Of a DNA stretch of 64,000 nt, positions 37,906-48,050 are shown one piece after another; the first letter of the stretch is position 1; each line of letters starts with the position of its first letter. The translations under genes were made by a program, and so were the position numbers. Where the stretch lies: assembly GCA_947258655.1 (NCBI GenBank), contig CAMYJD010000020.1:39154-103153 (forward strand), read 5' to 3'. This DNA is from an uncultured Gammaproteobacteria bacterium. GTDB lineage: Bacteria > Pseudomonadota > Gammaproteobacteria > JAADHQ01. Under the pieces are notes generated by a model. It worked only from the letters and a program-made list of their open reading frames with translations, had not been told where the DNA came from and made no database searches.

Positions 37906-40047
37906 TCAACGAGCACGTTTCATTAACTTTAATAACGTGAGCGAGCGTGCCTCCAAGGGATAACTCTGACCTGTATTAAAAGTACGCCGGTCAGGACGTT
38001 CGCCATCAGCAAAGCATGTATCAATGACAACACCCCAACGGGCGATACCTACATGCTGCGGCATACGAAAGGGGATGGTTTGCGAATGGGCATTGAGCAG
38101 CAACAAAAAGGTATCATCATGAATCGCCCTACCACGCTCATCCTGTTCCTCAATTGCATCTCCGTGCAACAGCAATCCCAGACAACGCGCATAAAATGTA
38201 TCCCATTCCTGGTCGGTCATCTCTTCACCATCGGGACGCAACCATGAAATATCCTTGACGTTGGCACCCTTGATTCGTCTGCCCTGAAAAAAATGACGCC
38301 GATGAAAGACCTGATGCTGCGTACGTATCGCTATTACCTTACTGACAAACTCCTGAAATTCCCTATCATGACGGTCAATATCCCAGTCAACCCAGCTGAG
38401 TTCGTTATCCTGGCAATAGGCATTATTATTACCGTTCTGGGTTCGACCAATTTCATCACCGGCCAATAACATTGGAACACCCTGCGAGAACAACAGGGTA
38501 GTCAGAAAATTGCGTTTTTGCTGGTAGCGGGCATGAATCAGATGCAGATTCCTGACACTCGGCCCTTCGACACCCATGTTCCAGCTGAGGTTATGATTTT
38601 CACCATCGCGATTATCTTCCTGATTCTGGCTATTGTGTTTATTGTTGTAACTGACCAGGTCCTGCAACGTAAACCCGTCATGACAGGTAACAAAATTAAT
38701 ACTGGCATAGGGGCGACGACCACTTTGCGCATACAGATCACTGGAACCGGTAATTCGGTAAGCCAGTTCGCCGATAATACTGCCCTCACCCTTCCAGTAT
38801 GCGCGTAACGTATCCCGATAGCGGGCATTCCATTCTGTCCAACCCACCGGAAAATTACCAATCTGGTATCCACCCTCGCCCAGATCCCACGGCTCTGCGA
38901 TCAATTTAACCTGCGACAAAATTGGGTCCTGGTGAATAATATCCAGAAATGCGCCATAACGATCAACGGCATGCTCTTCACGCGCCAGTGTTGGTGCCAG
39001 GTCAAAACGGAACCCGTCAACATGCATTTCCTGAACCCAGTAACGCAGGCTGTCGGTAATCAGTTGCAACACCCTGGGATGCATCATATTAAGTGTGTTA
39101 CCACAACCGGTATAGTCCATGTAATAGCGCGGATTATCAGCGACCATACGATAATATGCCTTATTATCGATACCACGGAAACACAAGGTAGGACCGAGGT
39201 GGTTACCTTCTGCGGTATGGTTATAGACCACGTCGAGGATGACCTCGATACCATTGGAATGTAACCGCTTGACCATGGTTTTGAACTCGTTGACTTCGCC
39301 GGTCGCCGAATAGGCAGCGTGCGGAGCAAAATATCCAATACTGTTGTAGCCCCAGTAATTACTCAGACCTTTTTTCACAAGATGATCATCACTGATAAAA
39401 GTGTGCACAGGCATCAGCTCTACGGCAGTGACACCGAGACCCTTGAGGTATTCGATTACAGGCTCTGTTGCCAGACCGGCATAGGTGCCTCGATAGGGAG
39501 ACGGCACATCTGGATGGCGGATCGTGAAGCCCTTGACATGCAGCTCATAGATGACCGTATCATGCCAGGGTGTCGACAGAGGGCGGTCATCTCCCCAGGT
39601 AAAACTGGTATCGATCACGCGCGACTTCGGCACGCCATGTATACTATTGCGAGGATCAGGCAGCAGGTCCATGCCGGGATCACCAATCGTGTAACCGAAC
39701 AATGCATCATTCCAACGCACATGACCACAGATATCCTTGGCATAAGGATCCAGTAACAGTTTATTGGGATTGAAGCGATGACCGTTCTCAGGATCATATG
39801 GTCCATACACACGGTAACCATATAACTGGCCTGGACGTGCTTCAGGGAGATAACAATGCCATACCTGATCGGTTTGCCAGCGCATCGGGATGCGCGCCGT
39901 CTCACGCCGCCCGCGACCATCGATCAAACACAACTCAACTTTTTCTGCATGTTCGGAAAAAAGCGCAAAATTAACCCCTTCCCCATCCCAGCTTGCGCCG
40001 AGAGGGTAGGGTTTTCCTGGCCATACTGCCGTTGAACCCCCGTTCAT
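37906..40047 (-). CDS. glgX: Glycogen debranching enzyme GlgX
   Basis: A 713-residue GH13 isoamylase-type enzyme. An N-terminal CBM48 domain (YPLGASWDGEGVNFALFSEHAEKVELCL) precedes the barrel with nucleophile Asp in VDGFRFDLAPTLAREEHA, acid Glu in KLIAEPWDLGEGGYQIGNFPVGW, and FVTCHDGFTLQDLVSYNNKHN. It hydrolyses alpha-1,6 branches of limit dextrin. It begins four bases after glgB, so the pair forms an operon. No glgC, glgA or glgP is nearby. Confidence 0.96.
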   Translation of the reverse strand: MNGGSTAVWPGKPYPLGASWDGEGVNFALFSEHAEKVELCLIDGRGRRETARIPMRWQTDQVWHCYLPEARPGQLYGYRVYGPYDPENGHRFNPNKLLLDPYAKDICGHVRWNDALFGYTIGDPGMDLLPDPRNSIHGVPKSRVIDTSFTWGDDRPLSTPWHDTVIYELHVKGFTIRHPDVPSPYRGTYAGLATEPVIEYLKGLGVTAVELMPVHTFISDDHLVKKGLSNYWGYNSIGYFAPHAAYSATGEVNEFKTMVKRLHSNGIEVILDVVYNHTAEGNHLGPTLCFRGIDNKAYYRMVADNPRYYMDYTGCGNTLNMMHPRVLQLITDSLRYWVQEMHVDGFRFDLAPTLAREEHAVDRYGAFLDIIHQDPILSQVKLIAEPWDLGEGGYQIGNFPVGWTEWNARYRDTLRAYWKGEGSIIGELAYRITGSSDLYAQSGRRPYASINFVTCHDGFTLQDLVSYNNKHNSQNQEDNRDGENHNLSWNMGVEGPSVRNLHLIHARYQQKRNFLTTLLFSQGVPMLLAGDEIGRTQNGNNNAYCQDNELSWVDWDIDRHDREFQEFVSKVIAIRTQHQVFHRRHFFQGRRIKGANVKDISWLRPDGEEMTDQEWDTFYARCLGLLLHGDAIEEQDERGRAIHDDTFLLLLNAHSQTIPFRMPQHVGIARWGVVIDTCFADGERPDRRTFNTGQSYPLEARSLTLLKLMKRAR

Positions 40048-40051
40048 TCGC

Positions 40052-42226
40052 TCACGCTAGTTGCAGTACGATACCGGCCAACGGCGGTAGCGTCAGACTG
40101 ATCGAAAAAGGCTGATTCATCCACGCCAGATCTTCGGCCTCGATTACATGGCCACCGTTGCCAACATTACTACCTGCATAGAACTCCGAATCGGAATTAA
40201 ATACCTCGCTATACTCACCTTTCTGTGGCACACCAATACGGTAGTCGTCACGTGTTACCGGCGTCAGGTTGATAACCACAACAACGAAGGCATCATCCGA
40301 ACGGCGTAAAAAGCTTAGCACGGAATTTTCCGCATCATGGCAGTCTATCCATTCGAAACCGCGCCAGTCGAATTCGTAATGATGTAATGCGGGCATCTGC
40401 TGATACAAACGATTAAGGTCCCTGACCAGTCGCTGCACACCCTGATGATATGGATAATGCAGTACATACCAGTCGAGGACCTGGGTACTGTCCCACTCCA
40501 GACCCTGACCGAATTCGGTACCCATGAATAACAGTTTCTTGCCGGGGTGACAGAATTGATAGGTGTATAATGCGCGCAGATTGGCAAAACGTTGCCATTC
40601 ATCACCAGGCATCTTGTTAAGCATCGATTGCTTGCCGTGCACCACTTCATCATGTGAAAACGGCAACATAAAATTTTCGGTAAAGGCATACAGCATACTA
40701 AAGGTCAGCAACTCCTGATGATAGCGGCGATTGATTGGATTTTCAGCCATATATGCTAGCGTATCGTTCATCCAGCCCATATTCCATTTCATATCAAAAC
40801 CAAGACCGCCGGTCCAGGTCGGCCGACTGACCTGCGGCCAGGACGTGGATTCTTCGGCAATCATCAGCACTCCAGCATGCTCATCATGAACTGTGATATT
40901 AAGCTCGCGTAAAAAAATCAGTGCCTCAAGGTTTTCCCGACCGCCATACTCGTTCGGTATCCATTCGCCTTCTTCACGCGAGTAATCCAGATAGATCATC
41001 GAGGCGACGGCGTCGACCCGCAGTCCATCGATATGCATCTCTTCAATCCAGAATAGCGCACTCGACAGCAGAAAATTTTTCACCTCGTTACGACCGTAGT
41101 TATAGATCAATGTCGACCAGTCAAGATGCTCGCCACGACGCGGGTCTTCATGTTCGTATAGCGGCGTACCATCAAAGCGTGCCAGACCATGCGCATCCTT
41201 GGGGAAGTGGGCCGGCACCCAGTCGAGCAACACCCCAATATCGTGCTGATGACAACTGTCTATAAAATAACGAAACTCATCAGGGCTACCGAAACGACTG
41301 GTCGGCGCATAATAGCCGGTGGTTTGATAACCCCATGATGGGTCATAGGGGTGCTCGGTGATTGGCAACAGCTCAATGTGCGTGAAACCCATTTCCTTGG
41401 CATAGGCGATCAGCCTGTCAGCCAATTCCCGGTAGCAGAGAAATTCACCCTCCGTACCCCGTTGCCAGGAACCCAGGTGGACCTCATAAACCGACATCGG
41501 CAAGTGTTGCCAGTCCAGCGATGCACGTTTGTCCAGCCATGCCTGATCGCGCCATACGTAGGTTGATGGCTCACTAATCAGGGATGCGGTTTGCGGGCGC
41601 AACTCGAAAGCCTGCGCATAGGGATCGGCCTTGAGCACGATTTCGCCGCTGTTACGGTTACGAATTTCGTACTTATATTGCGCTCCCGCCAACAGGTCCG
41701 GGACAAACAACTCCCATACACCGCTGCCACCGCGCACTCGCATCGGGTGGCGGCGGCCATCCCACTGGTTGAACTCGCCGACTACGCTGACACGCTCGGC
41801 ATTCGGTGCCCATACAGCAAACAGGATGCCGGCAATCCCGTCAACCTCATGCGTGTGCGAACCCAAAATACGGTAGGCATGTCGGTGCCTGCCTTCCCCG
41901 AATAAATGTAGATCGAAGTCTGATACTTGTGGTGGGAAACTGTACGGGTCATGGGCAATATGTTCATGATGGCCACCATCACGCCATAATAAACGGTAAT
42001 GATCCGGCACCGTACCCGGTGTACCGCGCCATTCGAACAGATCCGAGTCATTGACTCGCTGCAGAGGAAGGTTACCCTCGGCGATCGTGACCTCATCTGC
42101 ATTTGGCATATAAGCGCGGACCAACTCCTGTTCATTTTCAAGGTGTCGCCCCAACACACTAAAAGGATCATGGTGCCTGGCCTGAGTAATACGTTCAAAT
42201 TCTGATTGTGACAATGTATTGTGCAT
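40052..42226 (-). CDS. glgB: 1,4-alpha-glucan branching enzyme GlgB
   Basis: A 724-residue GH13 branching enzyme with the long two-module N-terminus ([25 protein letters not shown], then [30 protein letters not shown]). Catalytic Asp lies in [24 protein letters not shown], Glu in [11 protein letters not shown], and [20 protein letters not shown] holds the third acid. It makes alpha-1,6 branches in glycogen. Length and motifs are normal. Confidence 0.97.
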   Translation of the reverse strand: MHNTLSQSEFERITQARHHDPFSVLGRHLENEQELVRAYMPNADEVTIAEGNLPLQRVNDSDLFEWRGTPGTVPDHYRLLWRDGGHHEHIAHDPYSFPPQVSDFDLHLFGEGRHRHAYRILGSHTHEVDGIAGILFAVWAPNAERVSVVGEFNQWDGRRHPMRVRGGSGVWELFVPDLLAGAQYKYEIRNRNSGEIVLKADPYAQAFELRPQTASLISEPSTYVWRDQAWLDKRASLDWQHLPMSVYEVHLGSWQRGTEGEFLCYRELADRLIAYAKEMGFTHIELLPITEHPYDPSWGYQTTGYYAPTSRFGSPDEFRYFIDSCHQHDIGVLLDWVPAHFPKDAHGLARFDGTPLYEHEDPRRGEHLDWSTLIYNYGRNEVKNFLLSSALFWIEEMHIDGLRVDAVASMIYLDYSREEGEWIPNEYGGRENLEALIFLRELNITVHDEHAGVLMIAEESTSWPQVSRPTWTGGLGFDMKWNMGWMNDTLAYMAENPINRRYHQELLTFSMLYAFTENFMLPFSHDEVVHGKQSMLNKMPGDEWQRFANLRALYTYQFCHPGKKLLFMGTEFGQGLEWDSTQVLDWYVLHYPYHQGVQRLVRDLNRLYQQMPALHHYEFDWRGFEWIDCHDAENSVLSFLRRSDDAFVVVVINLTPVTRDDYRIGVPQKGEYSEVFNSDSEFYAGSNVGNGGHVIEAEDLAWMNQPFSISLTLPPLAGIVLQLA

Positions 42227-42774
42227 GACTACTTCTTGATGATTGGGTTTAACAAAGTGACTGTGTCCGACAGTGGAATACGCGATGCCGGCAGGTGTTA
42301 TTGAAACCTGTTTTCAGATAGCGAGAAAACCGGCTTTACAATTTAACAGGATACCCGAACATCCTGGCAGTATAGCAATAAGCATTGCCATACCAACCCC
42401 CCATGGTGTCTGCCTAGTGGCCGACTATTCGAATTCAACATAGCATGGATAATAATAGCTGTATAGAACTATAATATTTCACGTCATAAATATTTCATGA
42501 CATAAATATTTCATGTCATAAAATTTTTAAATATAGATTTTTACACTTGCAGATCCCGCGATAGTACTGCATACTTTTATAATTATTCTGCTGAACATAA
42601 GAGCGCAGAAATTTACACGCAGCCGTCTATACATAACCCAAACAAATGGCGCTTCGTCTTCGTGATCAACGCAATTAATCATAAAACGTATCAACACATA
42701 CGTTCATGCCCTGATTAACTCAGAAAAAATATGCAAATCTTGTTCTGGCCAGCCCATAAGCCAGATTATAAATA
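42227..42774. other. AT-rich intergenic region upstream of glgB
   Basis: 548 bases with a 16-base tandem repeat near its middle (listed separately). No ORF is supported. The glgB promoter is presumably in the first 200 bases, but no strong hexamers were recognised. Confidence 0.5.
42485..42532. repeat. 16-base tandem repeat upstream of glgB
   Basis: CATAAATATTTCATGA (42485-42500) is followed by CATAAATATTTCATGT (42501-42516) and a decayed third unit starting CATAAA. The junction also forms the inverted pair ATGACAT/ATGTCAT. This may be a multi-site operator or a drifted minisatellite. Confidence 0.75.
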
Positions 42775-43455
42775 TCACATGTTACGGAATGATTTTACTT
42801 GTTCTTTCAATAGGTCTTTTAGATAAATCCAGTATGTACGGCCTTTCAGGCGATCTCTCTTATAATCCGTACTATAGCCAAATAAATTCATATCCTTATG
42901 CAGTCTTTTTTTGACAATCTCCTTCATTTCATCCGTATAAACAGCGACAGACTTTGAATGCTTGCTGCGATTTACAGATGGCAATTTAACCGTAGGAATG
43001 CCCACTCTTTGACAAACCTCATTAAAATCATCTTGCAAATTTTCGTACTTCCCGACAAAGTCGACAATTACCTCCCCAGCATCATCCGTAACCCAATGAC
43101 TCTGGCCATCACCGGCAACCACCCAATCATCCGATTTCACAAATTCTTCAAATGTCAAGTCGCCGGTATAATTAGTATGTTTTGGATTATCCTCATCTTT
43201 CAATTTTTCTCTTCGACGAAAGTTGTACCAGGATGCCGTCCAGCTAAGGGGATTTCTTACAAATGAAAACTTGAAGTATTCGTTCCATTTATCCTCACCT
43301 AACTGCTCGCGTATTTCTTTAGCTGTTTTGTGTTTACCTTCATCAGCACGATCAACAATCATATTGCCATAATTACTCAAGACTTTTTCAATGCTGGTTG
43401 TGGCGGTTTTTGGTACCGCGATAAATATGAATTTGTATTTTTCGGATATGATCAT
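42775..43455 (-). CDS. Sulfotransferase-family protein (copy 3)
   Basis: A 226-residue protein with PAPS loop IAVPKTATTSIEKVLSNYG and 3'-phosphate motif SFVRNPLSWTASWYNFRRR. It aligns with the protein at 29542 along most of its length (MIISEKYKFIFI versus MIVSTKHNFIFI; VIVDFVGKYENLQDDF versus VIVDYIGKLENINEDM). The C-terminal ~25 residues are basic (DYKRDRLKGRTYWIYLKDLLKEQVKS) and absent from copy 1. It is flanked on both sides by about 500 bases of AT-rich non-coding DNA. Acceptor unknown. Confidence 0.88.
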   Translation of the reverse strand: MIISEKYKFIFIAVPKTATTSIEKVLSNYGNMIVDRADEGKHKTAKEIREQLGEDKWNEYFKFSFVRNPLSWTASWYNFRRREKLKDEDNPKHTNYTGDLTFEEFVKSDDWVVAGDGQSHWVTDDAGEVIVDFVGKYENLQDDFNEVCQRVGIPTVKLPSVNRSKHSKSVAVYTDEMKEIVKKRLHKDMNLFGYSTDYKRDRLKGRTYWIYLKDLLKEQVKSFRNM

Positions 43456-43942
43456 AAATTTACGCCATTAAATATTCGGGTCGACATTTATTCCTGAGCC
43501 CGTCTGTTTGTTACACGACGAATAACTGCCGGACTTTTCCGCCAGCAAACATGCCGGTGCACTGCGACAGATACGTGGTACCGCATGAATGCAATACCCT
43601 AAAACAGTTTACACATTATAGATATACAATGCAGTATCGCGATATTCACAAGACCGCTTTATAAGGTCTGGCTACAAAACAAGATATATTCTGGGATCAA
43701 TTAAATAAAATAGCAAATACCATCTGCAGCGCTAATAACAAACAAGCAACCATACAAAACTATGGATTGATAGCGTAGCTTATAATAAACATATGACTTT
43801 ATTGTATATTTTCCAAAGTCATACTTTGCCCGGACAGTTTGCCTCACCTCGTCCCGTAGCTATTACAACTAGAATATTGAATTCAATGCGGGAACCAGTT
43901 ACATCATCAATTCTTGCTTCACATGCAGGATCCTCTTCGGCT
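43456..43942. other. AT-rich intergenic region
   Basis: 487 bases between a sulfotransferase gene and the pirin gene, holding a possible terminator hairpin at 43792-43823. No supported ORF. Confidence 0.5.
43792..43823 (-). terminator. Inverted repeat downstream of the pirin gene
   Basis: TATGACTTT (43792-43800) and AAAGTCATA (43815-43823) are perfect inverted repeats with a 14-base loop, about 120 bases after the pirin stop. It is AT-rich and lacks a T-run, so it is a weak terminator candidate. Confidence 0.35.
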
Positions 43943-44677
43943 TCAATCCACAAATGGTCCATACTGATGTATGGGCTCTCCATGTGGCCTGCCAAAACAG
44001 AGCATGACAACACATTCACTTTCTGATTCGATACTGATTAATCCACTTTCTTCAACAAACAAGGCATCCCCTACCTGTAGATCATACCCATGAACGCCTA
44101 CGCTACCTTCAACAACATACACAAAGCCACGGTAACTTTCCGGCACTTGCTCTGAATATTGACCACCTGCTTCAAGCTGCACATGCTTGTATAACGCCGC
44201 TGTATGCAGCCGCAATGGAGAACCCTCTCCAGCAATGGTCCTGACACGGCCCGATGAAAATTCTGTCAATGGAAAATCATCCTGCTCTACTTGCTGGTAA
44301 TCAGGATCTAGCCCTTTGAGCGATCGCGGTAGATTGACCCACAGCTGAATCCCTTCATTACTTCCCTGTGTACCTGGCATTTCAGAATGCACTATGCCGC
44401 TGCCAGCAGTAAATCGTTGCGCACCACCTGCGCCAACACGCGACTGGTTTCCGAGATTGTCTGTATGTTCCATCGTACCGCTAAACATATAGGTGACACC
44501 TTCAAAGCCGCGATGCGGGTGATCCGGGAATCCTGAGCCCGGCTCCACATTAAAATGATCCCACAGCACAAACGGATCAAAATTCATACAGGAAGGAATT
44601 GGAAACAGGCGTTTTACATCAACAGACTCTCCCTCACTGGTTTCCCTTGCCTTGCGCACAATATATGCATTTTTCAT
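43943..44677 (-). CDS. Pirin-family bicupin protein
   Basis: A 244-residue protein with pirin signatures: NFDPFVLWDHFNVEPGSGFPDHPHRGFEGVTYMFSG, which supplies the metal-binding His pair, and GSGIVHSEMPG. A second cupin half ends VHGYDLQVGDALFVEESG. The start is taken at MKNAYIVRKARE, with AGGTGAAG before it; the longer open frame upstream runs into the gap. Pirins can have quercetinase-type dioxygenase activity or regulatory roles. It follows the hydroquinone-reductase gene, resembling the E. coli yhaK neighbourhood. Confidence 0.9.
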   Translation of the reverse strand: MKNAYIVRKARETSEGESVDVKRLFPIPSCMNFDPFVLWDHFNVEPGSGFPDHPHRGFEGVTYMFSGTMEHTDNLGNQSRVGAGGAQRFTAGSGIVHSEMPGTQGSNEGIQLWVNLPRSLKGLDPDYQQVEQDDFPLTEFSSGRVRTIAGEGSPLRLHTAALYKHVQLEAGGQYSEQVPESYRGFVYVVEGSVGVHGYDLQVGDALFVEESGLISIESESECVVMLCFGRPHGEPIHQYGPFVD

Positions 44678-44732
44678 AACTTCACCTTTTACGTTGCAGC
44701 TAACGCCTATATTCCGCAGGACAACATATCCG

Positions 44733-45716
44733 TTAATATGTCCTGCTAGCCCGGTTATGTGGAGCAGCAAAATCCAGCAATGGTCCTTGCGGCACAATCC
44801 GCGATGGATTAATGGATTCATGACTGTAATAATAGTGCTGTTTGATCTGATCCATATGGAGCGTATCGGCTATCCCCGGCAACTGGTAAAGCTCACGCAA
44901 ATAGTTGGACATATTCGGATAATCGTTAATTCGCCGTTTATTACATTTGAAATGGCCGTAATATACAGCATCAAATCTGACTAGCGTAGTAAACAAGCGC
45001 CAGTCTGCTTCGGTGATATGCTCACCAATCAGATAACGATTTTCATTCAGCCGCTGCTCTATTATTTCAAGCGCATCAAACAGTTGTTCATACGCCTCGT
45101 TATAGGCTCCCTGTGTCGCTGCAAAACCGGCTCTGTATACGCCATTATTGATATTGTCATAGACCAATGTATTTATACTGTCGATATCTGCGCGTAATGC
45201 AGCAGGATAATAATCATCTCCCGCAGCACCCAGACCGTCAAACGCAGAGTTAAACATACGTATAATCTCCGCCGATTCATTATTGACGATCGTATCGAGC
45301 TTCTTGTCCCATAGAACCGGTACGGTCACAATACCACTGTAGTCGGCCTGCGCCTTCGTGTAGACCTGGTGCATATAGCAAAAACCATTCACATGATCCG
45401 CAGTGGAACCGGGGAAATCACCAAAATGCCAACCCCTTTCCCCCATATGTGGATGCACGACAGAAACACTGACCAGATCCTGTAATCCTTTTAAGTGACG
45501 GAAGATCAGTGTGCGATGCGCCCATGGACAGGCATGGCTGATATACAGATGATATCTGTCACGCTCCGCAGCAAAACCGCCACGGCCCGTCGGTCCCGGA
45601 CTGCCATCGACAGTAATCCAGTTACGAAATTGTGAATCTTCACGAACGAATTCACCGTCTACCGTTTCGGTTTCCAGCCATTCATCTTTTAACTGCCCAT
45701 TGATCATCAAACTCAT
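44733..45716 (-). CDS. yqjG: Glutathionyl-hydroquinone reductase (Xi-class GST, YqjG-like)
   Basis: A 327-residue Xi-class glutathione transferase. It has RYHLYISHACPWAHRTLIFRHLKGL with the catalytic Cys (CPWA), VPVLWDKKLDTIVNNESAEIIRM for glutathione binding, and YRAGFAATQGAYNEAYEQLF with NRYLIGEHITEADWRLFTTLVRFD in the helical domain. Such enzymes reduce glutathionyl-hydroquinones. GGAGG before ATG at 45716 fixes the start; the open frame continues upstream into doxX. It lies ten bases after doxX, as in E. coli yqjF-yqjG. Confidence 0.93.
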   Translation of the reverse strand: MSLMINGQLKDEWLETETVDGEFVREDSQFRNWITVDGSPGPTGRGGFAAERDRYHLYISHACPWAHRTLIFRHLKGLQDLVSVSVVHPHMGERGWHFGDFPGSTADHVNGFCYMHQVYTKAQADYSGIVTVPVLWDKKLDTIVNNESAEIIRMFNSAFDGLGAAGDDYYPAALRADIDSINTLVYDNINNGVYRAGFAATQGAYNEAYEQLFDALEIIEQRLNENRYLIGEHITEADWRLFTTLVRFDAVYYGHFKCNKRRINDYPNMSNYLRELYQLPGIADTLHMDQIKQHYYYSHESINPSRIVPQGPLLDFAAPHNRASRTY

Positions 45717-45726
45717 ATAGCCTCCA

Positions 45727-46104
45727 TCAGCGCTGGCGCTTTGCATCCACACTAAATTGCCCGGGACCGGCTGCAACCAGCAGCAAAAAACCACCAATGA
45801 TCGCCAGGTTCTTCATAAACAGGATCGTCTGCATCTGTTCCGCCAGATTAAAATGAAACAGGAACGCGGCGAGCAATGTAAACAGTGCCAATGCATACGC
45901 GGCCCAACGTGTCTGCCAGCCAATGATTATGGCCACGGCGCCTGCGATCTCCAGTGCGATCACGAATGGCAGCAATATACCGTCAACACCCATTGCTTCC
46001 ATATAGGCCTGTGTGCCGCTATAGGCCGTGATCTTGTTGATGCCTGCAAGTAAAAAAATATGCGCCAGCAAGATCCGTCCAATAAGTAAACTTATATTGT
46101 TCAT
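45727..46104 (-). CDS. DoxX-family membrane protein (YqjF-like)
   Basis: A 125-residue protein with four hydrophobic helices: LLIGRILLAHIFLLAGINKIT, LPFVIALEIAGAVAIIIGW, AAYALALFTLLAAFLFHF and LFMKNLAIIGGFLLLVAA. RILLAHIFLLAGINKI and the MKNLAIIGG helix are typical of the DoxX/YqjF group. It heads the leftward doxX-yqjG-pirin operon and is divergent from the LysR gene, a classical arrangement for regulator control. Confidence 0.92.
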   Translation of the reverse strand: MNNISLLIGRILLAHIFLLAGINKITAYSGTQAYMEAMGVDGILLPFVIALEIAGAVAIIIGWQTRWAAYALALFTLLAAFLFHFNLAEQMQTILFMKNLAIIGGFLLLVAAGPGQFSVDAKRQR

Positions 46105-46168
46105 CGCGCTCTCCTTAGGTCATTGCGTTATCACTTATTATGAGCAAAGATTTTAGATATAAAAGTGC

Positions 46169-46186
46169 AAAATATAGCTATATTTT
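46169..46186. promoter_or_regulatory. Perfect 18-bp palindrome between doxX and lysR
   Basis: AAAATATAGCTATATTTT is a perfect palindrome in the 108-base divergent gap, 27 bases before the regulator's start and 65 bases before doxX. A symmetric AT-rich site here is the probable LysR operator, serving autorepression and operon activation. Assignment is by position and symmetry. Confidence 0.65.
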
Positions 46187-46212
46187 ATCGATTTATTAGA
46201 TATAATTGCGTT

Positions 46213-47124
46213 ATGCCAACTCCCAAAGTCACACTCGACCAATGGCGTGCCCTGCAGGCAGTCGTCGATCTGGGCGGTTACGCGCAGGCAGCCGAACACC
46301 TGCATCGCAGCCAGTCATCGGTCAGTTATGCCATCAGACGCCTGGAGCACCAGCTCGGACTTGAAGTCCTGCAGCTACACGGGCGCAAGGCGGAACTGAC
46401 CGAAACCGGCAGGCTGGTTCTGCAACGCGCGCGCGACCTGATATGTGATGCCGCAGAACTGGAACAACTCGCCCTGCAGGCCAGCAGTGGCTGGGAAACG
46501 CGTCTGCGCCTGGTGGTCGATGCGGCATTCCCGACAACACTTCTGATGCAGGCGCTGGAACAGTTCGCTCCGCACAGTCGCGGCACCGAAGTCGAACTCA
46601 ATGAGGTCATCATGTCCGGTGCTGACGACCTGGTCGAGGCGGGACAGGCAGACATTGTTATCGGGCATCAGCTGCCGCAAGGCTGTCTTGGTAATGCGAT
46701 CATCGAGATCCCGTTTATTGCTGTTGCCCACCACCTGCATCCACTCAACAACAAGGGCAATACGATTGATGAGAATGATCTGCGCCAGCATCGACAGATC
46801 ATTGTGCGTGACTCCGGCCAGCAACAACGTGACAAAGGCTGGCTGAGTTCGGAGCATCGCTGGACAGTATCAAGCCTGGACACATCGCTTACCCTGGTCA
46901 CCAATAACATGGGCTTCGCATGGCTGCCTTATCACCGCATTGAAGAGAGCCTGACGCAGGGTATTATCCGCCCCATTCCACTGCAACAAGGGCGGGTCTA
47001 CAAGGCAGCCCTGTACCTGTATTTTGGCCACAAGACCTATGCAGGTCCCGCAGCAAGAATGTTGTCGACATTACTGGAACAGTGCGCAGGCGAATACGAA
47101 GTCGATAGTGAGCCTCGGCAATGA
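46213..47124 (+). CDS. LysR-family transcriptional regulator
   Basis: A 303-residue LysR protein. The N-terminal winged helix (VTLDQWRALQAVVDLGGYAQAAEHLHRSQSSVSYAIRRLEHQLGLEVLQL) is classic, followed by the effector domain (LRLVVDAAFPTTLLMQALEQFAP...ADIVIGHQLP). The start is at MPTPKVTL; an in-frame upstream start would read through the palindrome. It is divergent from doxX-yqjG-pirin and likely controls it, possibly in response to quinones or aromatic electrophiles. The E. coli YhaJ regulator has a comparable neighbourhood. Confidence 0.93.
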   Translation: MPTPKVTLDQWRALQAVVDLGGYAQAAEHLHRSQSSVSYAIRRLEHQLGLEVLQLHGRKAELTETGRLVLQRARDLICDAAELEQLALQASSGWETRLRLVVDAAFPTTLLMQALEQFAPHSRGTEVELNEVIMSGADDLVEAGQADIVIGHQLPQGCLGNAIIEIPFIAVAHHLHPLNNKGNTIDENDLRQHRQIIVRDSGQQQRDKGWLSSEHRWTVSSLDTSLTLVTNNMGFAWLPYHRIEESLTQGIIRPIPLQQGRVYKAALYLYFGHKTYAGPAARMLSTLLEQCAGEYEVDSEPRQ

Positions 47125-47545
47125 TATGTCAGTGCATCCTCGATGGCCTGTCCTGCGATCCTGCGACGACGGCAAAGCATTTCTACTAAATGAAGATCCC
47201 GCTATCGATTTCGCCATCAAAATAACACCGACACCACACCCGCCTGATGCTAGCTATCGCGATCTGCCGCAAATCCCACAGAAATAACCAAGATAATCAC
47301 TCAGATTATAAAGTAACTCACTGAAATAAATAAATTTAAACGCGGTTTCTGGCCGTCGCAGCCGGTCCAGGCAGATATCTGAAAAATCACCGGAAGCCGA
47401 AACTTTGACATCCTCTCAAAAGATGTTGAAAATTACATTCCAGATTGCAGTCTGAGCAATGGACGTTCACACCGACTTCGGTATTTAGCAAGCACCCTGC
47501 TATATATCTGCAGATAAAAAACATAAATATGTGAAAGGAATTACA
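47125..47545. other. Intergenic region
   Basis: 421 bases between lysR and a small exported-protein gene. A 53-codon frame (47126-47287) has no ribosome-binding site and no recognisable product. No clear terminator was found. Confidence 0.5.
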
Positions 47546-47938
47546 ATGAAAAAGATAGCCTGTATATTGATATTTTGGATTACATCGTCGACCCTGTATG
47601 CAGCAGAACTGACGAATACCAGGGAAATAGATCTCGGCGCCGGCTTTCGCGAACTACGCGGTACCGAAAACGAAGTCAGGGTTCGTTACCTGTATTACCG
47701 TGAAAAAAAACTTGGCCAACTCGGTAACTATTCGATTTCACCAAGCAGCGCTTATGCCGCCTTTCAGGATACACCGGCCGGCAATCTGTACCTGTTCAGA
47801 GTTTATGACCAGAGTCTGGAACAACTGACAAAGGAATTCATCGCGCCGGCCAGTAAATACACATGGAACGAAACCCTGGAAATACTCGAGGTCAAGTTTG
47901 ACGGCAAGGCCAAGGCACAGAGCTTCGCCCTCGAGTGA
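47546..47938 (+). CDS. Small exported protein of unknown function
   Basis: A 130-residue protein with a signal peptide (MKKIACILIFWITSSTLYAAE, probable cleavage at YAA). The mature part is beta-rich (VRVRYLYYREKKLGQLGNYSISPSSAYAAFQDTPAGNLYLFRVYDQSL). AAGGAA lies five bases before the ATG. I do not recognise the family. The recurring phrase 'YSISPSSAYAAFQDTPAGNLYLFRV' resembles blades of beta-propeller proteins, but there is only about one such unit. It stands alone. Confidence 0.78.
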   Translation: MKKIACILIFWITSSTLYAAELTNTREIDLGAGFRELRGTENEVRVRYLYYREKKLGQLGNYSISPSSAYAAFQDTPAGNLYLFRVYDQSLEQLTKEFIAPASKYTWNETLEILEVKFDGKAKAQSFALE

Positions 47939-48050
47939 TAATTACAAATACATGACATTGACAATAATCCCCATAAACACAACCTGCATATCAATTAGCA
48001 ACATATTACCGACGCGCAAGACTTTGACATCCGGGAAACTTTAACCAGGC

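Noticed and set aside
47126..47287. 53-codon frame just after the LysR gene
   Set aside because: No ribosome-binding site and composition unlike neighbouring proteins.
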